Below the pieces are notes generated by a model, which saw only the letters and a program-made list of their open reading frames with translations, did not search any database and had not been told where the DNA came from. From positions 6,001,473 through 6,065,472 of the forward strand of contig OW203724.1 of assembly GCA_934045075.1 (NCBI GenBank): a DNA stretch of 64,000 nucleotides, in the 5' to 3' direction. This document shows positions 35,717 through 46,800 of the stretch, in pieces. Source of the stretch: Yponomeuta sedellus (taxonomy: Eukaryota > Arthropoda > Insecta > Lepidoptera > Yponomeutidae). Position 1 is the stretch's first letter. The number at the start of each line of letters is the position of its first letter. A program made the translations under genes and the position numbers.

Positions 35717-36363
35717 TACCGGCAAAAACAGTTTCGGAACGAAACCTTCTGTCAGAAAAGTAGAACTCTTTGTTTTTCGAAAACTATGGGTCTCGACTCT
35801 CGAAATGACGGGAACAAACACGGGTATACTTTGTCGGTTGCCAGTCAGTCCAAACGACCCGTGGCTTTAACCCATATGGTCCGTAGAGCCTGATCAGCTG
35901 GGTACCTGGAAAATAATTTTGAACAATATAAACATTATGTGCCCGGATAACGGGGAAAGACTTGCCAATGGTACGTTTGAGACCTCGTCAAAACAAGGGT
36001 CTAACTCGTGGTTGGTTCCTCTGCCTACACCCTCGGGGATATCGGGCGTGAGGTTTTTTCTTCACATTTGGCCTTCCTTGTTTTTGCCAACACTAAGGGA
36101 TTTTTTGTATATTAAGTCTGGTAACACTAACATTATTATAAACCGTCTAAATTAAGATTGTCGCAGTTATATTACCAATCCATCGTATGAGCGCCTACAT
36201 AATTTAGACGGGTAACACCAAAATATTGAAATTTTCGATTTAGCTTTCACGGCACATATTTATCTAATTTAGGGGTAATTGAGTGCAGTAGATGCATTTT
36301 AAACCTTGCCGTAGTCTTGAACATCATTAAAACAGAGATTAGAGGAGAATTAATAGCACTTAC

Positions 36364-36435
36364 GAAATGAAAGGTTATGTTGGCGTTTTTACGCTCACTG
36401 CGGCTTCCACAGCCTAAAATGCTGCAATTTACCAT
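36364..36435 (-). CDS. Orphan THAP first exon
   Basis: 24 codons starting MVNCSILGCGSRSERKNANI and ending TFHF at donor GTAAGT. C-x4-C followed by FHF matches the start of a THAP domain and resembles exon 1 at 22053. No second exon with the W...C-x2-H part was found downstream on the minus strand before PARG. It may be a relic or part of a longer gene. Confidence 0.45.
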
Positions 36436-36842
36436 TATATCACTTTCGTCCAATTGCACCGAACACGAAAAGTACAATTTTATGGAGAAAAACACCGATA
36501 TTTGCCTAAATTTAAAGTAAAACTCGATCAAGCTCAGATTTGACGTAGGTTTGCAGAATTGAACTGTGGCAAACAAAAAAATCGCATACGCGCGTAAGGG
36601 ACAGAAGATCATTACTGTTTCTCGCTTACACTTTATGAGACTCGTAAAAGTGCGTATACTTCACATTAACTTGACGCGTGAGAGAATTGGTAGCACTGAG
36701 ATGTTTACTGTTACCATGTTAAATAAGAAATCATTCCCATTACTTGGGAAAAATAAAAGGATTGAGGGCTTGTTTTACCATCTTCCGATTAGGTCCAAAA
36801 GCTAATTCACATGTTTTCTATAAGCAACCTAGTACGATTGTA

Positions 36843-36975
36843 AAATTTCGAGTGTATGAGTGGGCTACCCGTAGAGGGAGTAGTTCTACCGTAGAGGGAG
36901 TAAAACTACTCTATCTACGAGTTCTACTCTATCCGTAGATAGAGTACGACTCTATCTACGGGGCTACCCCTTGGT
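36843..36975. repeat. Cluster of CCGTAGA/TCTACGG inverted repeats
   Basis: Six or more direct and inverted copies of CCGTAGA(G/T)(G/A)GAGTA within 130 bp, 250 bp upstream of the MEA1 start. Confidence 0.8.
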
Positions 36976-37228
36976 TACGTCACGGATGTCAGAATGACAT
37001 TCGTGGGTCACGTGAAGACGGACTTTAGGTAGTACCTAAATTGTGTTCTGTGATGTGAACACGGATGTCTGAACCTGTGGTCTGAACAATATTCATACTC
37101 TGTGACAATATAGTTCTGTCTGAGGTTTTATTTATCTTTGTGATTGCTATGGAAAATAATTTGAAAACTGCGAGTCCATAAAGCAGAATTGAATTGAATC
37201 TGTACAGAAGAAATAAAAATTCAAAGGA

Positions 37229-37423
37229 ATGGTGTGCCATGGACCCGATCCGCCTGACAACTCTCCCCAGGAACTCGCATCGCCGCCAATGGGCGATCTG
37301 ATGATGAACGGGCCCCAAGTCGAGGACAGTGACGAAGAAACTAACGACTACAACGGCTACCAGCCCTTGCCTCAGGGCCCTGATGGCACGATAGATAATG
37401 AACACAGTGACGATGAAGACGAA
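37229..37423 (+). CDS. MEA1: MEA1-like exon 1
   Basis: 65 codons from an ATG preceded by AAAGGA; an overlapping out-of-frame ATG lies 12 nt downstream. Ends DDEDE at donor GTAAGA. Net acidic, with PPD and PLPQGP turns. Confidence 0.82.
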
Positions 37424-40400
37424 GTAAGAACACCTGCAGAAATACCTAGAAACCTACACTTTCTTCTCAAAGACTTATGTACTGCTCAGAACTCAGAATT
37501 ATCCTTTTTTAATAAACTAACGCTCGTGCGAAGCGCTCGAAGCCTAGTCGATCCGAGTGATTCCAATCACTGGGATCGACTAGGCCACGAGCGCGTCGCG
37601 CATCAATCACTTGAGTTAAGCAACAATAGGCGAAGTCAGGTGCAGGGTGGGTGACCATCCTGTCACTACCGTTAGTGGCATTTTACCGAGCAAGGCACCT
37701 TAAGCCGAAGGTGCCGGCTGTCATGTACAGACAGGCGTTAAGCCATCTCAGATGCCTTATAGGCGGTTTGATAACATCTGACAGTAAGGCCCGCCACTGT
37801 CTTACAATGCTCCACCAACCTGGACTTGGCCCCTGTGGTGGAGTATAGCCTAACCTTCCGGCGATGCAGGAAGAGACTCGTGTCCCAGTGGAGACATACA
37901 AGTTGATATTGTAATACACTAACAACCTGTTAATCTACTTTGTCAGCTGTCAACTGACTGTATACAGAAACAGTAACAATAGACTAATAAATTGTTATGG
38001 TCTTATTTACATAAAGATGATTCCTCTAAAACACTCCTCAGAGGCAGTTTATTGGTCTGTGGTTATTTTTTTAACATATTATAAATTTATTAAATTATAC
38101 TTTACTGCACACAAACATTTCACCGAAAATGTAAATAACATTTACAAAGTTAAGCTTATCTCTTTAAGAGCTTTCTTCCAGCAAAGCTTAGAAAATAGGA
38201 GAAGCAGTAAAAAACGGGGTGTATATTATGTGCTCAAAATAATCTAAAAAAAAATAGATAATAACCTATTTTCACAAAACAATAAATTGAACTATATAAA
38301 CTCAACATAAACGAGATATCTAAATAAAATTACATAGATATAATTAATATATAGCTCAGTGTTACAATAGCTCTTTCAACTGCTTCTTGAAGATACTGAT
38401 ACTGGAACTAGTGCATAACTTTCAAATATGCACCATAGAACTTAATTGTAAGCACTACCGCAGAGGAAAAGAATCATTTGCTGTGACCTCCGTGTCTACT
38501 CAGATTAAGCTCTTCGAATCAGGGCGAAACGTAATCTTAAGAAATTAAGTTACTAATCTGTGGTTATGTCTTTCCCTTCACGATTTAAACTGCCTATAAG
38601 GAGTGTTTTGAGAAATCGTCTTTTTATAAATAAGACAGAATAATATTTTACAGATGTTCATGATTTAACAAAAACCATCTTACCTCAAAATTATACATTT
38701 CCTAGATGAAAGGATTCAGGTGAGGAGTCTTCCCTTCCCAACCACCTCCATAAAATCAAAAGATATGTGATTCTTATAAAACTTACTTTTTAAAAGAATC
38801 ACATAGGATATTAAAATGTGAAAATTACTTTTCTAAATTCCGCCAAAAATCCCAAATAACTTGCACTTGTGAGCCTGAGGATGCCTTGTGTTAGAGGCGA
38901 AACACGTCGCGTATTTTCTCACACAAGTATTTGTATCAGTGGTGGTGTGTGTCTTGCTTCTGCTTGAAAAAGTGGGAGGGAGGTTGGTGCATTAACTAAC
39001 TGCATGGTGCTTGTGGGATTTTCGGCGGAATTTAGCAAAGTAATTTTCACATTTTAATGCTATTATGGATTTCCGCAAAGTAATGCCTTATTCCATACAA
39101 CATAGGATATTGATTTTTAGGACATGCCGAATGCACAGACAGCCCCCGAAAATGTACCCTCAATAGAGCCTATCGATAGAGCCCTTGTGCGGGAGGTGTG
39201 GACTGCACCAAGGGCTTCAGACTCAATACAGATGGACAATGAAAGAGCTCAACAGGTAACAATATTCTTTGCGAGGCTATGTTACTAATTTGAATTTAAC
39301 ATGAGCCTTTCCAAGGAGGGTGATCAAGTTGCCAATGTCTTTGCCAAATTATTTTGTCATCAAGTACCTACGTATGCATCTTATTTTTCTATATTGCCAG
39401 TATAATTGCTAGTAGTAATTTCCTGTTCAACTCTCAACTAGAGAAAAATAAAATACAATTGAGAAACAACGCACTGTAAGTTTAGTGAGGGCCTGGAGAT
39501 CTGTCACTCAGGATCTTTCCTAGTATGGACTCCAGCCTCTCACAAAGGAATAAGTCCTGATTGCTCAAATTGTATTATATTTTGTGTATAGATACCTCTG
39601 TGAGAAGGAAATACATAACTTGCCCTTGCATCAAGTTGCATGGAAAAAGACGATGGAGAGATTGGCAATCCTCGGCCGTCTGACATTCTTTGTTGTTGGA
39701 GAAATGCGAACAACTTTAAATGATATTCTTCAAAAATTTAAAATTTAACTTCTTCCAATACACAAGCTACCCTTTAGCTAGCTTTATGAAGCCATTTGTC
39801 TACTTCGGCCGACAATTAGGATGGCTGTACCACCATAAAATCTTCGTTATATTATAATCTAATTCTATTGTACGTGTGTATGTCACTGAATTCCTCCTGA
39901 ACCGTTTGGGTGGTGCCCTGGATGGTTTAGAATCAGAAATCAGCTAGGCAGATGGCGCTGCATGCAGCACAACGTTTGCTGGGTCTGCTAGTGTTTTATA
40001 TATTTTGGCACACTAAGGTGCAAGCCTTCACAACATGGCATGGGCATTTTCCATTCTATTGAAATTTCGTACTAAACCTAAATAAAAATAGACGCGAAAG
40101 TTGAATTCAACAAACAGTATGACCGCATAAATAAGAAGCGCTCGTGGCCTAGACGAACCGAGTGATTGGAATCAAACAGGCGCAGTCAGGTGCAGGATGG
40201 GTGACCGAGTGACTACCGCTTCCGTGCTTCGCAAGGCACGTTAAGCCGTTGGTGCCGGCTGTCATGTAATGGCAGTCGTTAAGCCATGTCAGAGGCCTTA
40301 TGGGCGGCTTGATAACTTCTGACAGTAAGGCCCGCCACTGTCTTACAATCCTCCACCAACCCGGACATGGCCCCCGTGGTGGAGTATGGCCTAACCTTCC

Positions 40401-41967
40401 TGCGATGCAAGAAGAGACCCGTGCCCCAGCAGTGGGGACATACAATGGTTGATAACGATGACCACATAATGCCCTATGTTGGAGTCCTCATGTCTATTCC
40501 ACTTTACATTTATTTTGTTTAGTACGTTAATGACAGAGAAAACGCCCGTGCCATGTTCGCGTCCGCGCCTATTCCTATTGAAAAGTGATAATAATAATAA
40601 CTTCCACACAATACAATCGCTGGTCCCAAACTAGTATAGGCCACTTGTACTAAGGTATGGCGGCCCCCAGTGGGAATCGAACCCATGACCACTGTCTTGG
40701 TACTCAAGCGATTGAAATGAAATGAAAAAGTTTTATTCAAAGTAGCGCAGATACTGCGGCTTAATGAACGCGCATTTCAAAATCTAGATGATTTTGGAGA
40801 AAAAATGGACAAAAAAATCCAAACTTAGTCTTTTCAAAGTTCTGCCCAACCTGGGGGTGGGCAGCAGCGCCCTCTGCAGTACAATTCCACCGAACTGCAA
40901 TCCTCAACCCATGCGGGCCCAGCGTGGGGATTATGGGCATTACCCCCTATGATAGCACAACGTGGCGCTCTTTAGGGGAGGGCTATGTCCAGCAGTGGAC
41001 TAGTATAGCATGACGACGACGACACAATTTTTACAAAACTCATGCTTTTTACATGCTTTAATTCCAGACATCATTGTCATCTAAATAATCCTTAATATTA
41101 TAGTAGCTCTTTTGGCGCAAATTGTAATTTACACATTTTTTCGAACCGCGTTTCAGTCAAACTTAATATATCTTTAGGGATTTTATTAGAGAAACGTATA
41201 CATGAATTCTTCATGTCCCCAATTAACCTTTGCCAGCCTAAATCTTGGGATCAAAAGTTTATGTTTATTTCTAGTATTTACATTGTGTTGGCTACCTGCA
41301 GTTTTAAAGTTGCTAATATTTTTCCTGACATACATAATATTTTTAGGTATAGATATACTGGCTGGCAAATGTCAGGATGTTTGTTTCTCTAAAGAAATCT
41401 CATAGCGAATCTCTACTGCCTAGCTTATAGATGAATCTGATCGCTCTCTTCTGCAAGACGAAGATGGTCTCAATGTCCGCGCCCGACATAATACTATGGA
41501 AGTAACTAAAATAAACAAGCCTGGCAGTTGCGACGTCAGTTAGTTCCCTAATTTAACAGCATATGCTGCCGAGCTTTACGATTCGACCAAAGAGGCAGTG
41601 ATACTAGTACAGAAGATAATTATAGGTACTAGTCTCATCAACTTATACTACAGTCTATCGCCTGGTTTCTCAATGTCAACAAGCTCTTAACAGATTATTG
41701 AAAATAATTATAAGTTGTGATTTTTATGCATTGGCCCTTTGGCGGCCGCTATCAGACAAATAACAGATTATTAGTGAACCGGAAACCAAGGGTAAGTTAC
41801 TTTATGATCCTAATTCTTAAGACTTGTTTCAACATTTCCAGGTAATGTCTGCGATGGCTAACTTTGTTCTGCCTCCAACTTCCATACCAAACTGGGCCCA
41901 GAGCATAGCCGACGACCAATGGAAACAAACGCTTCATGAAAGGATAAATAGGCTCAATGACAAATAG
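37229..41967 (+). CDS. MEA1: MEA1-like protein, three exons
   Basis: Exons 37229-37423, 39121-39255 and 41842-41967 join in phase 0 to give 151 residues. Exon 1 has an acidic stretch (DSDEE) and GYQPLPQ, matching the GYxPLxQ block of MEA1. Exon 3 reads VMSAMANFVLPPTSIPNWAQ and then SIADDQW, matching the conserved MEA1 C-terminus with its hydrophobic P-x-W-A-x-x-I-x-x-x-x-W pattern. The biochemical role of MEA1 is not established. The gene lies head to head with PARG and converges on the serpin. The match was made by recall of the vertebrate protein, so the symbol is likely but not certain. Confidence 0.85.
37535..37912 (+). mobile_element. Family-C SINE with duplicated inverted head
   Basis: Full body in MEA1 intron 1. 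The first about 60 bp form a hairpin in which the head (CTAGTCGATCCGAGTGATT) is followed by its own complement before AAGCAACAATAGGCG and GGGTGGGTGACCATCC. Confidence 0.8.
38001..38635. mobile_element. 635-bp terminal-inverted-repeat element in MEA1 intron 1
   Basis: Ends share CTTATTTA...GATT...AAAACACTCCT...GGCAGTTTA over about 50 bp in inverted orientation. The AT-rich interior has no coding potential that I recognise. Confidence 0.7.
38810..39058. mobile_element. 249-bp inverted-repeat element in MEA1 intron 1
   Basis: Arms of about 45 bp starting ATTAAAATGTGAAAATTACT. The centre contains GAGGCGAAACACGTCGCG. A separate short hairpin lies just to its left at about 38770-38802. Confidence 0.82.
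39121..39255 (+). CDS. MEA1: MEA1-like exon 2
   Basis: Acceptor TGATTTTTAG, donor GTAACA; 45 codons including IDRALVREVWTAP and a polar end. A 249-bp inverted-repeat element ends about 62 nt before the acceptor. Confidence 0.78.
40136..40456 (+). mobile_element. Family-C SINE, internal deletion
   Basis: Head and body present but about 50 bp missing between the head and CTACCGCTTCCGTGCTTCGC. In MEA1 intron 2. Short family-C pieces also lie at 9092-9150, 21094-21180 and 27700-27757. Confidence 0.8.
40715..41590 (-). mobile_element. Family-L1 LINE 3' end in MEA1 intron 2
   Basis: Minus strand carries the same MYVRKNISNFKT region and the ATGAAATGAAA-type tail at the left. A separate tail piece with CCAGCAGTGGACTA lies within it at 40850-41020. 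Confidence 0.75.
41842..41967 (+). CDS. MEA1: MEA1-like exon 3 and stop
   Basis: Acceptor CATTTCCAG; 41 codons then TAG. This is the conserved C-terminal block (NWAQSIADDQW, LHERINRLNDK). Confidence 0.87.
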   Translation, partial: VMSAMANFVLPPTSIPNWAQSIADDQWKQTLHERINRLNDK

Positions 41968-43734
41968 ACCTGTGAAATAGTGGCAAAGGCATTAAAACTA
42001 CAATTGTTTATATTGAGAATCATTTTAATAGTATCTATAAAATTTTATACTTAAAACTTTATAGCTAAATCGTAGGAGTCAAATTCTCACTATTTATTGT
42101 TTCTGTGGCATATATTAGAACTTCTGCTTTACTACAAATTAGAATATGTATTAAAAATAGGTTTTTTTGTCTAATTTACCATACAAGTTGAGACTGTGTT
42201 AATATTTGTGACAATTTATTGTACAATGCCCAATGGTGGTAAACTATAAACTATCCGTGGATTGATAGCCTATTGAAAATAACTATTAGACAGATCTTCT
42301 AAAGAACTTAAGTCAAAAATCAACTTTCGTTAGGCTTATTTGGTAACAAAACAGTCTTAACGTGTAACATAACAGCCTTAAATAATGATCAGATTAAACT
42401 GAGTTTCATTCAAATGAATAGTATCAACTCTTCGTAAGTATTTTTAAGTTTCATAAAGTGATATCTTTTATCTGTATATAATAGTAATAATCAGTTAAGA
42501 AATAAAACACAATTTCACTTGAAATGCATGTTTCTTAGTCAAAGAGAAGCGGCCTTATTTATAAAATCTCTAAAATAGTCTGGGGGCAATTTTACAAGGA
42601 AAAAATGTCACCTCAGATTAAAAAAAATGAGTGTTTTAGTGGAATTTTTGTTAGTTGACTAGCCATTACCTGCTCTCAAAGACACAGTATTGGCTAAACA
42701 GAACAGCCACACGCTGCTCAGCACAGAATGGCAGTCTCAACCGGAAATTAAACAACACTAACATTAAAAAACTCCTTCCGGCCGCCATCGCTACTGAGTT
42801 TCGCAACTAGTTGCGATGGAGGATTTTTCATTCTTTGTTGGCAACTGGTTGCGATAGAAGAATGTTTTTACTTAACAGGCACCAGTTGCCAACAAGAAAT
42901 TTCACTAACATTAAAAAACTGTAGAGTTTTAAAAGGGCCAAGTGTAAATAATGGCAATGCAAATGTGACTTGTTTTTCGATACACACATCTAGGGCTATG
43001 TTTTGATTTTGTTTTGCTGAAGTGCCAGAAACTGGTGTCAAGACATTGTTATTTTTATTACAAAAATAATGGTGAATGTTTTTAGTCCATTGTCGCTTTC
43101 AGGTACTGCATCAAGTCTTTGGGGCTTTATGTGTGTGATTTTTTTTTATGGGTGCAAAAGTGCATGAAACTATTTTACATCCACTTACTTTGTACAGATA
43201 CTTATTTAGGTACTTATTGCATAGCCGCCTCATGATAACTGGCACAAATGCGTTACGTCTTCGTGGCGTTAATGTACATCTGTCATATGCCCATTTTAAT
43301 AGCATAAACGCTATAAAACTGGGAACGTCCGAAAATCGGGCCTCTGAACACTGAGTCGCGACTCGACTGCGACCACTGCAGCATGGTTGCTAAATAGAAT
43401 GATATAATGCATTGCTGTTATTTGTCTCTAATTAGTAAACTGAGCAACAGCAGTACAATGTCAATCGAATGGTAGGTATAACCCGCGCAAAATTAAAACG
43501 GACATCTCTCGCGAAGCAAATCGCCGAGTTAGGTTGAACGACTTATAGCAATGGGATGAGGTTGGTTACTGGAATCCCACCAGTGTCAATGAAACAACCA
43601 TTGCCGTACTGATGCCGCTGTTATGGAAAACTCTGGAAGACTGGCCACCCGGATCGCGTCACACCCCTTTTTTTTATGCTGAGCTCCGATGCAGGCAGCG
43701 TGGCACGGTCGACAGGCGATGAGGTAGTACCTTC
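41968..43734. other. MEA1-serpin convergent intergenic region
   Basis: MEA1 3' UTR to about 42.5 kb, then a hairpin around TTGTTGGCAACTGGT (42834-42895) and a family-F repeat (43430-43680). No clear polyadenylation hexamer for the serpin was found close to its stop. Confidence 0.5.
42501..42506 (+). promoter_or_regulatory. Probable MEA1 polyadenylation signal
   Basis: AATAAA about 535 nt beyond the MEA1 stop, with no earlier canonical hexamer noticed. Confidence 0.4.
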
Positions 43735-43886
43735 TTACTCCAAAGGATCATTAATTATAGCACTGAATGTCACGAGCCCGCTTGCCTCGTCCTTTATAAA
43801 GAATAGGAAAGGAGTATCCGCGTAGAAGGGCTTGGCGGACCGCGCCAGCACGCCCCCCGAAACAGCCACTGCCTCGGTGCCATATT
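43735..43886 (-). CDS. Serpin terminal exon with reactive loop
   Basis: Acceptor TGTTGCAG. Encodes the hinge EYGTEAVAVSGG, then VLARSAKPF, then YADTPFLFFIKDEASGL and a short C-terminus NDPLE before TAA. Small residues at P12-P8 fit an inhibitory serpin. Counting 17 residues from the hinge Glu puts P1 on Ser, one position after Arg; the Arg-Ser bond is the more likely scissile site. Confidence 0.93.
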
Positions 43887-46800
43887 CTGCAACATAAAAT
43901 TTACATACAGGCACATACGTTGCTTCTGGCCCCACACTAGGATACCCTGTGTCGTGTATCCAAGAATATCCAAGAATTGGGGTTTTTTTTGTCCGCAGCC
44001 GGGGTTCGAACCAGGGACCTCTCGCATAGTAGGCAGATGCGCTACCGCTGCGCCGCAGAGGTCATCCCTCCGGAAGGCAATAAGTATTAAGTATCTGATG
44101 ATGTGCAATTTTCTAATGTTCTTTTATAACCCGACTGCGGCGTCATTCAAAAGGAGGGTAATGTGTTTCACTCGTATGTAAGTATATACGTGCAATACTA
44201 TGTTCCGTCAATACTCCTTTTCCAATAGTCGGAGCTTGACAAATAATATTTATCTCAATCGATTTGGCGTGTTAGTGCCAGTTTTATAGGCTATTTGAAA
44301 TGAGCTTAAATGAAACGATAATTTAAAAAAATATTAAAAAGAGAAAAAATAACAAAATTACCAACAACACGATTGCCGAGCATTAACTTCCTAAGAAGGC
44401 GGGACCAACCCAGATAGGAGCCTCGTAAGTAGTCACATATTTGAATTTGCGGGTCCGGACCCGTGCTTCACCTAAGTTCTCCACCTGGGTAAAGCACGGG
44501 GACTTCTAAGGTCCCGTGCTCCAACTGATGACGTTATTGTTCCTTAGTAATAGTAATGGCCCAAGGTAATTTCGTTATGATTTAATTGCATTTAATTCAT
44601 TAATTCATAACGAAATTACCTTAGGCCATTTTTTGGAAAAAATGCGTTAAAATAAATCGTATTGATTAAATATTTGTTAAATTATGAATTTTTTTTATTT
44701 ACTTGGCTGTACTTAGGGATAATAACGTCATCAGTTGGAGCACGGGACCTTAGAAGTCCTCCTGCTTCACCCAGGCGGAGAACTTTGGTGAAGCACGGGT
44801 CCGGACCCGAATTTGCTGAAGCAAGTTTTAAATTCAATTCGTCGCAGCGATATGGATCGTAAGACAACCCATATCTATGTCTTCCATTTCCCACGGAAGA
44901 ACGAAAATGATATGAGCGTGCTCAACTTATTCGACAATGTTTGCCGAGGCTCGAGTAGATGGTTTTGACGCCATCTGGCGAAAAAAGTCAGCATCATTAC
45001 CTACTAAGCAGAATGTGCGCGAGCGGCAATAGCATTCTGAACGCGATTGCATCACGGCTGGATAATCCACTGATTTGGATTTTAATTAAACGCACCAAGT
45101 CACTGTTACAAAATACTAACCTAAGGCTAAGTTCTATATTTATTGCTACTAATATAACACTGGACCACGTTGTCTGTAAATTAAATTAAATAAATAAACG
45201 AATATTCAAAATTCATTGCTCATTAACTATGTAATACAGCGTCGTGAGGAAACGCAGTGCATAGTAATAGGTTGCTTATTTACTATTTTTCTTGTATCTA
45301 CAAGTACTGTGAAAGGAAACTTTGTCAGAAACCTAAGTGCCCGATGTGTTTATACTCGGCGCTTGAAATGGCCAATCCGCGGTGGGCACAGCGTGGGGAT
45401 TAGGCCCATACTCTCCCTATGAGAGAAGGCCTGTGCTCTATAGTGGAACGTTTATAGGCTGCATAAAAAATATAGGTAGGCTACATAATAATTTCCACAC
45501 AACATAATCACTTGACCTGGTCCCAAACTAGGATACGCTGTATCTATGGTAACCAGACAAGGACGCCACGAACATGAAAATACACCCAGACTGAAGCCAC
45601 TTGTACAAAATGTATGGCAGCCCCCAGTGGGCATTAACCCCACGACTTCAATTTCATATTGTGACCATGTACGTGATAATGTGAATAAGGAAAGTCACCT
45701 ATAACTCTTGTGGCTCCTCGCTAAGGTGGTATTATGTCTCATGTGTACATCTCACAAATCGCCTTAACGGTTAAAGCAACGAGGCAGTCTAAAGAAAAGG
45801 AAAATTCTATTTTGTCCGGACATCTACTCGTATTTGGTATTCATAACATGTGCGTAGCTTAATCTTATCTTGGAAGCTACTACAACAACGCTCTGTAGTG
45901 ACCAAAACTGGCTAAAAACTGTTTTTAAAAGGTCCTACAGAATAGCATGAAAATTGGAATTCCAATTTTCAGTTCTACTGGATGCTATTAAATAATAATT
46001 TATTAGAACTTGTGCATTAGCACACTTAAGTATGTGGCTAAGTTGCAGAAGATTGTAGTAGGTACTCGATTTCCTCACATCCTATATTGTCCTACTATGG
46101 TGGGGATTCCGTTCTGTGTGACTCATAAAACTTCCCAGAAACAATGGCTGGTACAAATGAGACTGCTAACTCGAACATTAGGTACGGTTTCTTATTTCAA
46201 TTAGTAATACTTGTGCCAATACCTACCAAACAAGTGTGAAGTTGTCCTTTGTTATGTTGTGAAATACCAACAAGTAAAGAAATCCGTAAGTTGGGTAATA
46301 CCCAACGTAGTACGTGTTAAAATATAGTACCTACTAAAAAGTGAACAGACGTCTTCTTTTTAGGGTTCCGTAGTCAACAAGGAACTCTACATTGCGCACG
46401 ACCCGATAAGCACTTGACCGGTTTTTCTCTTTCACCCCTCCACATCTATTTCAACCTGCTCTTGACCGAAAAGAAAAGTCCTAAACACTTTAAGTGACTT
46501 AATGCTCTTTCGAATCGCAATTAAAAGGGGTTGAATAAGTAGGTACTTTAAATTACACGATTTCTTCAAACAATCAAACGTTATTTCGAACCAAACTATC
46601 ACCGAAAAACGAATTGCATCCCGCCCGGCCCGGCTTGGTCCAACCTCTGCTGTCATAGTGACATTGTCGTTAGTCTTGTCACTGAAAGATACCGTATCAC
46701 CTTTACGAATAGGTATTGTTAGATATTAGGAAGGTATTCTCATAAACTGATAGTAACTTACAAAAGCTTCGAAGGCGGTATATTTCTTCTCCTTTTGTAA

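Noticed and set aside
43148..43354. 68-codon plus-strand frame after MEA1
   Set aside because: No conserved domain, overlaps a frame on the other strand, and sits beyond the probable MEA1 polyadenylation site.
46432..46656. 74-codon minus-strand frame in the last serpin intron
   Set aside because: No domain; intronic, and it begins next to a common repeat motif (GGGTTCCGTA).
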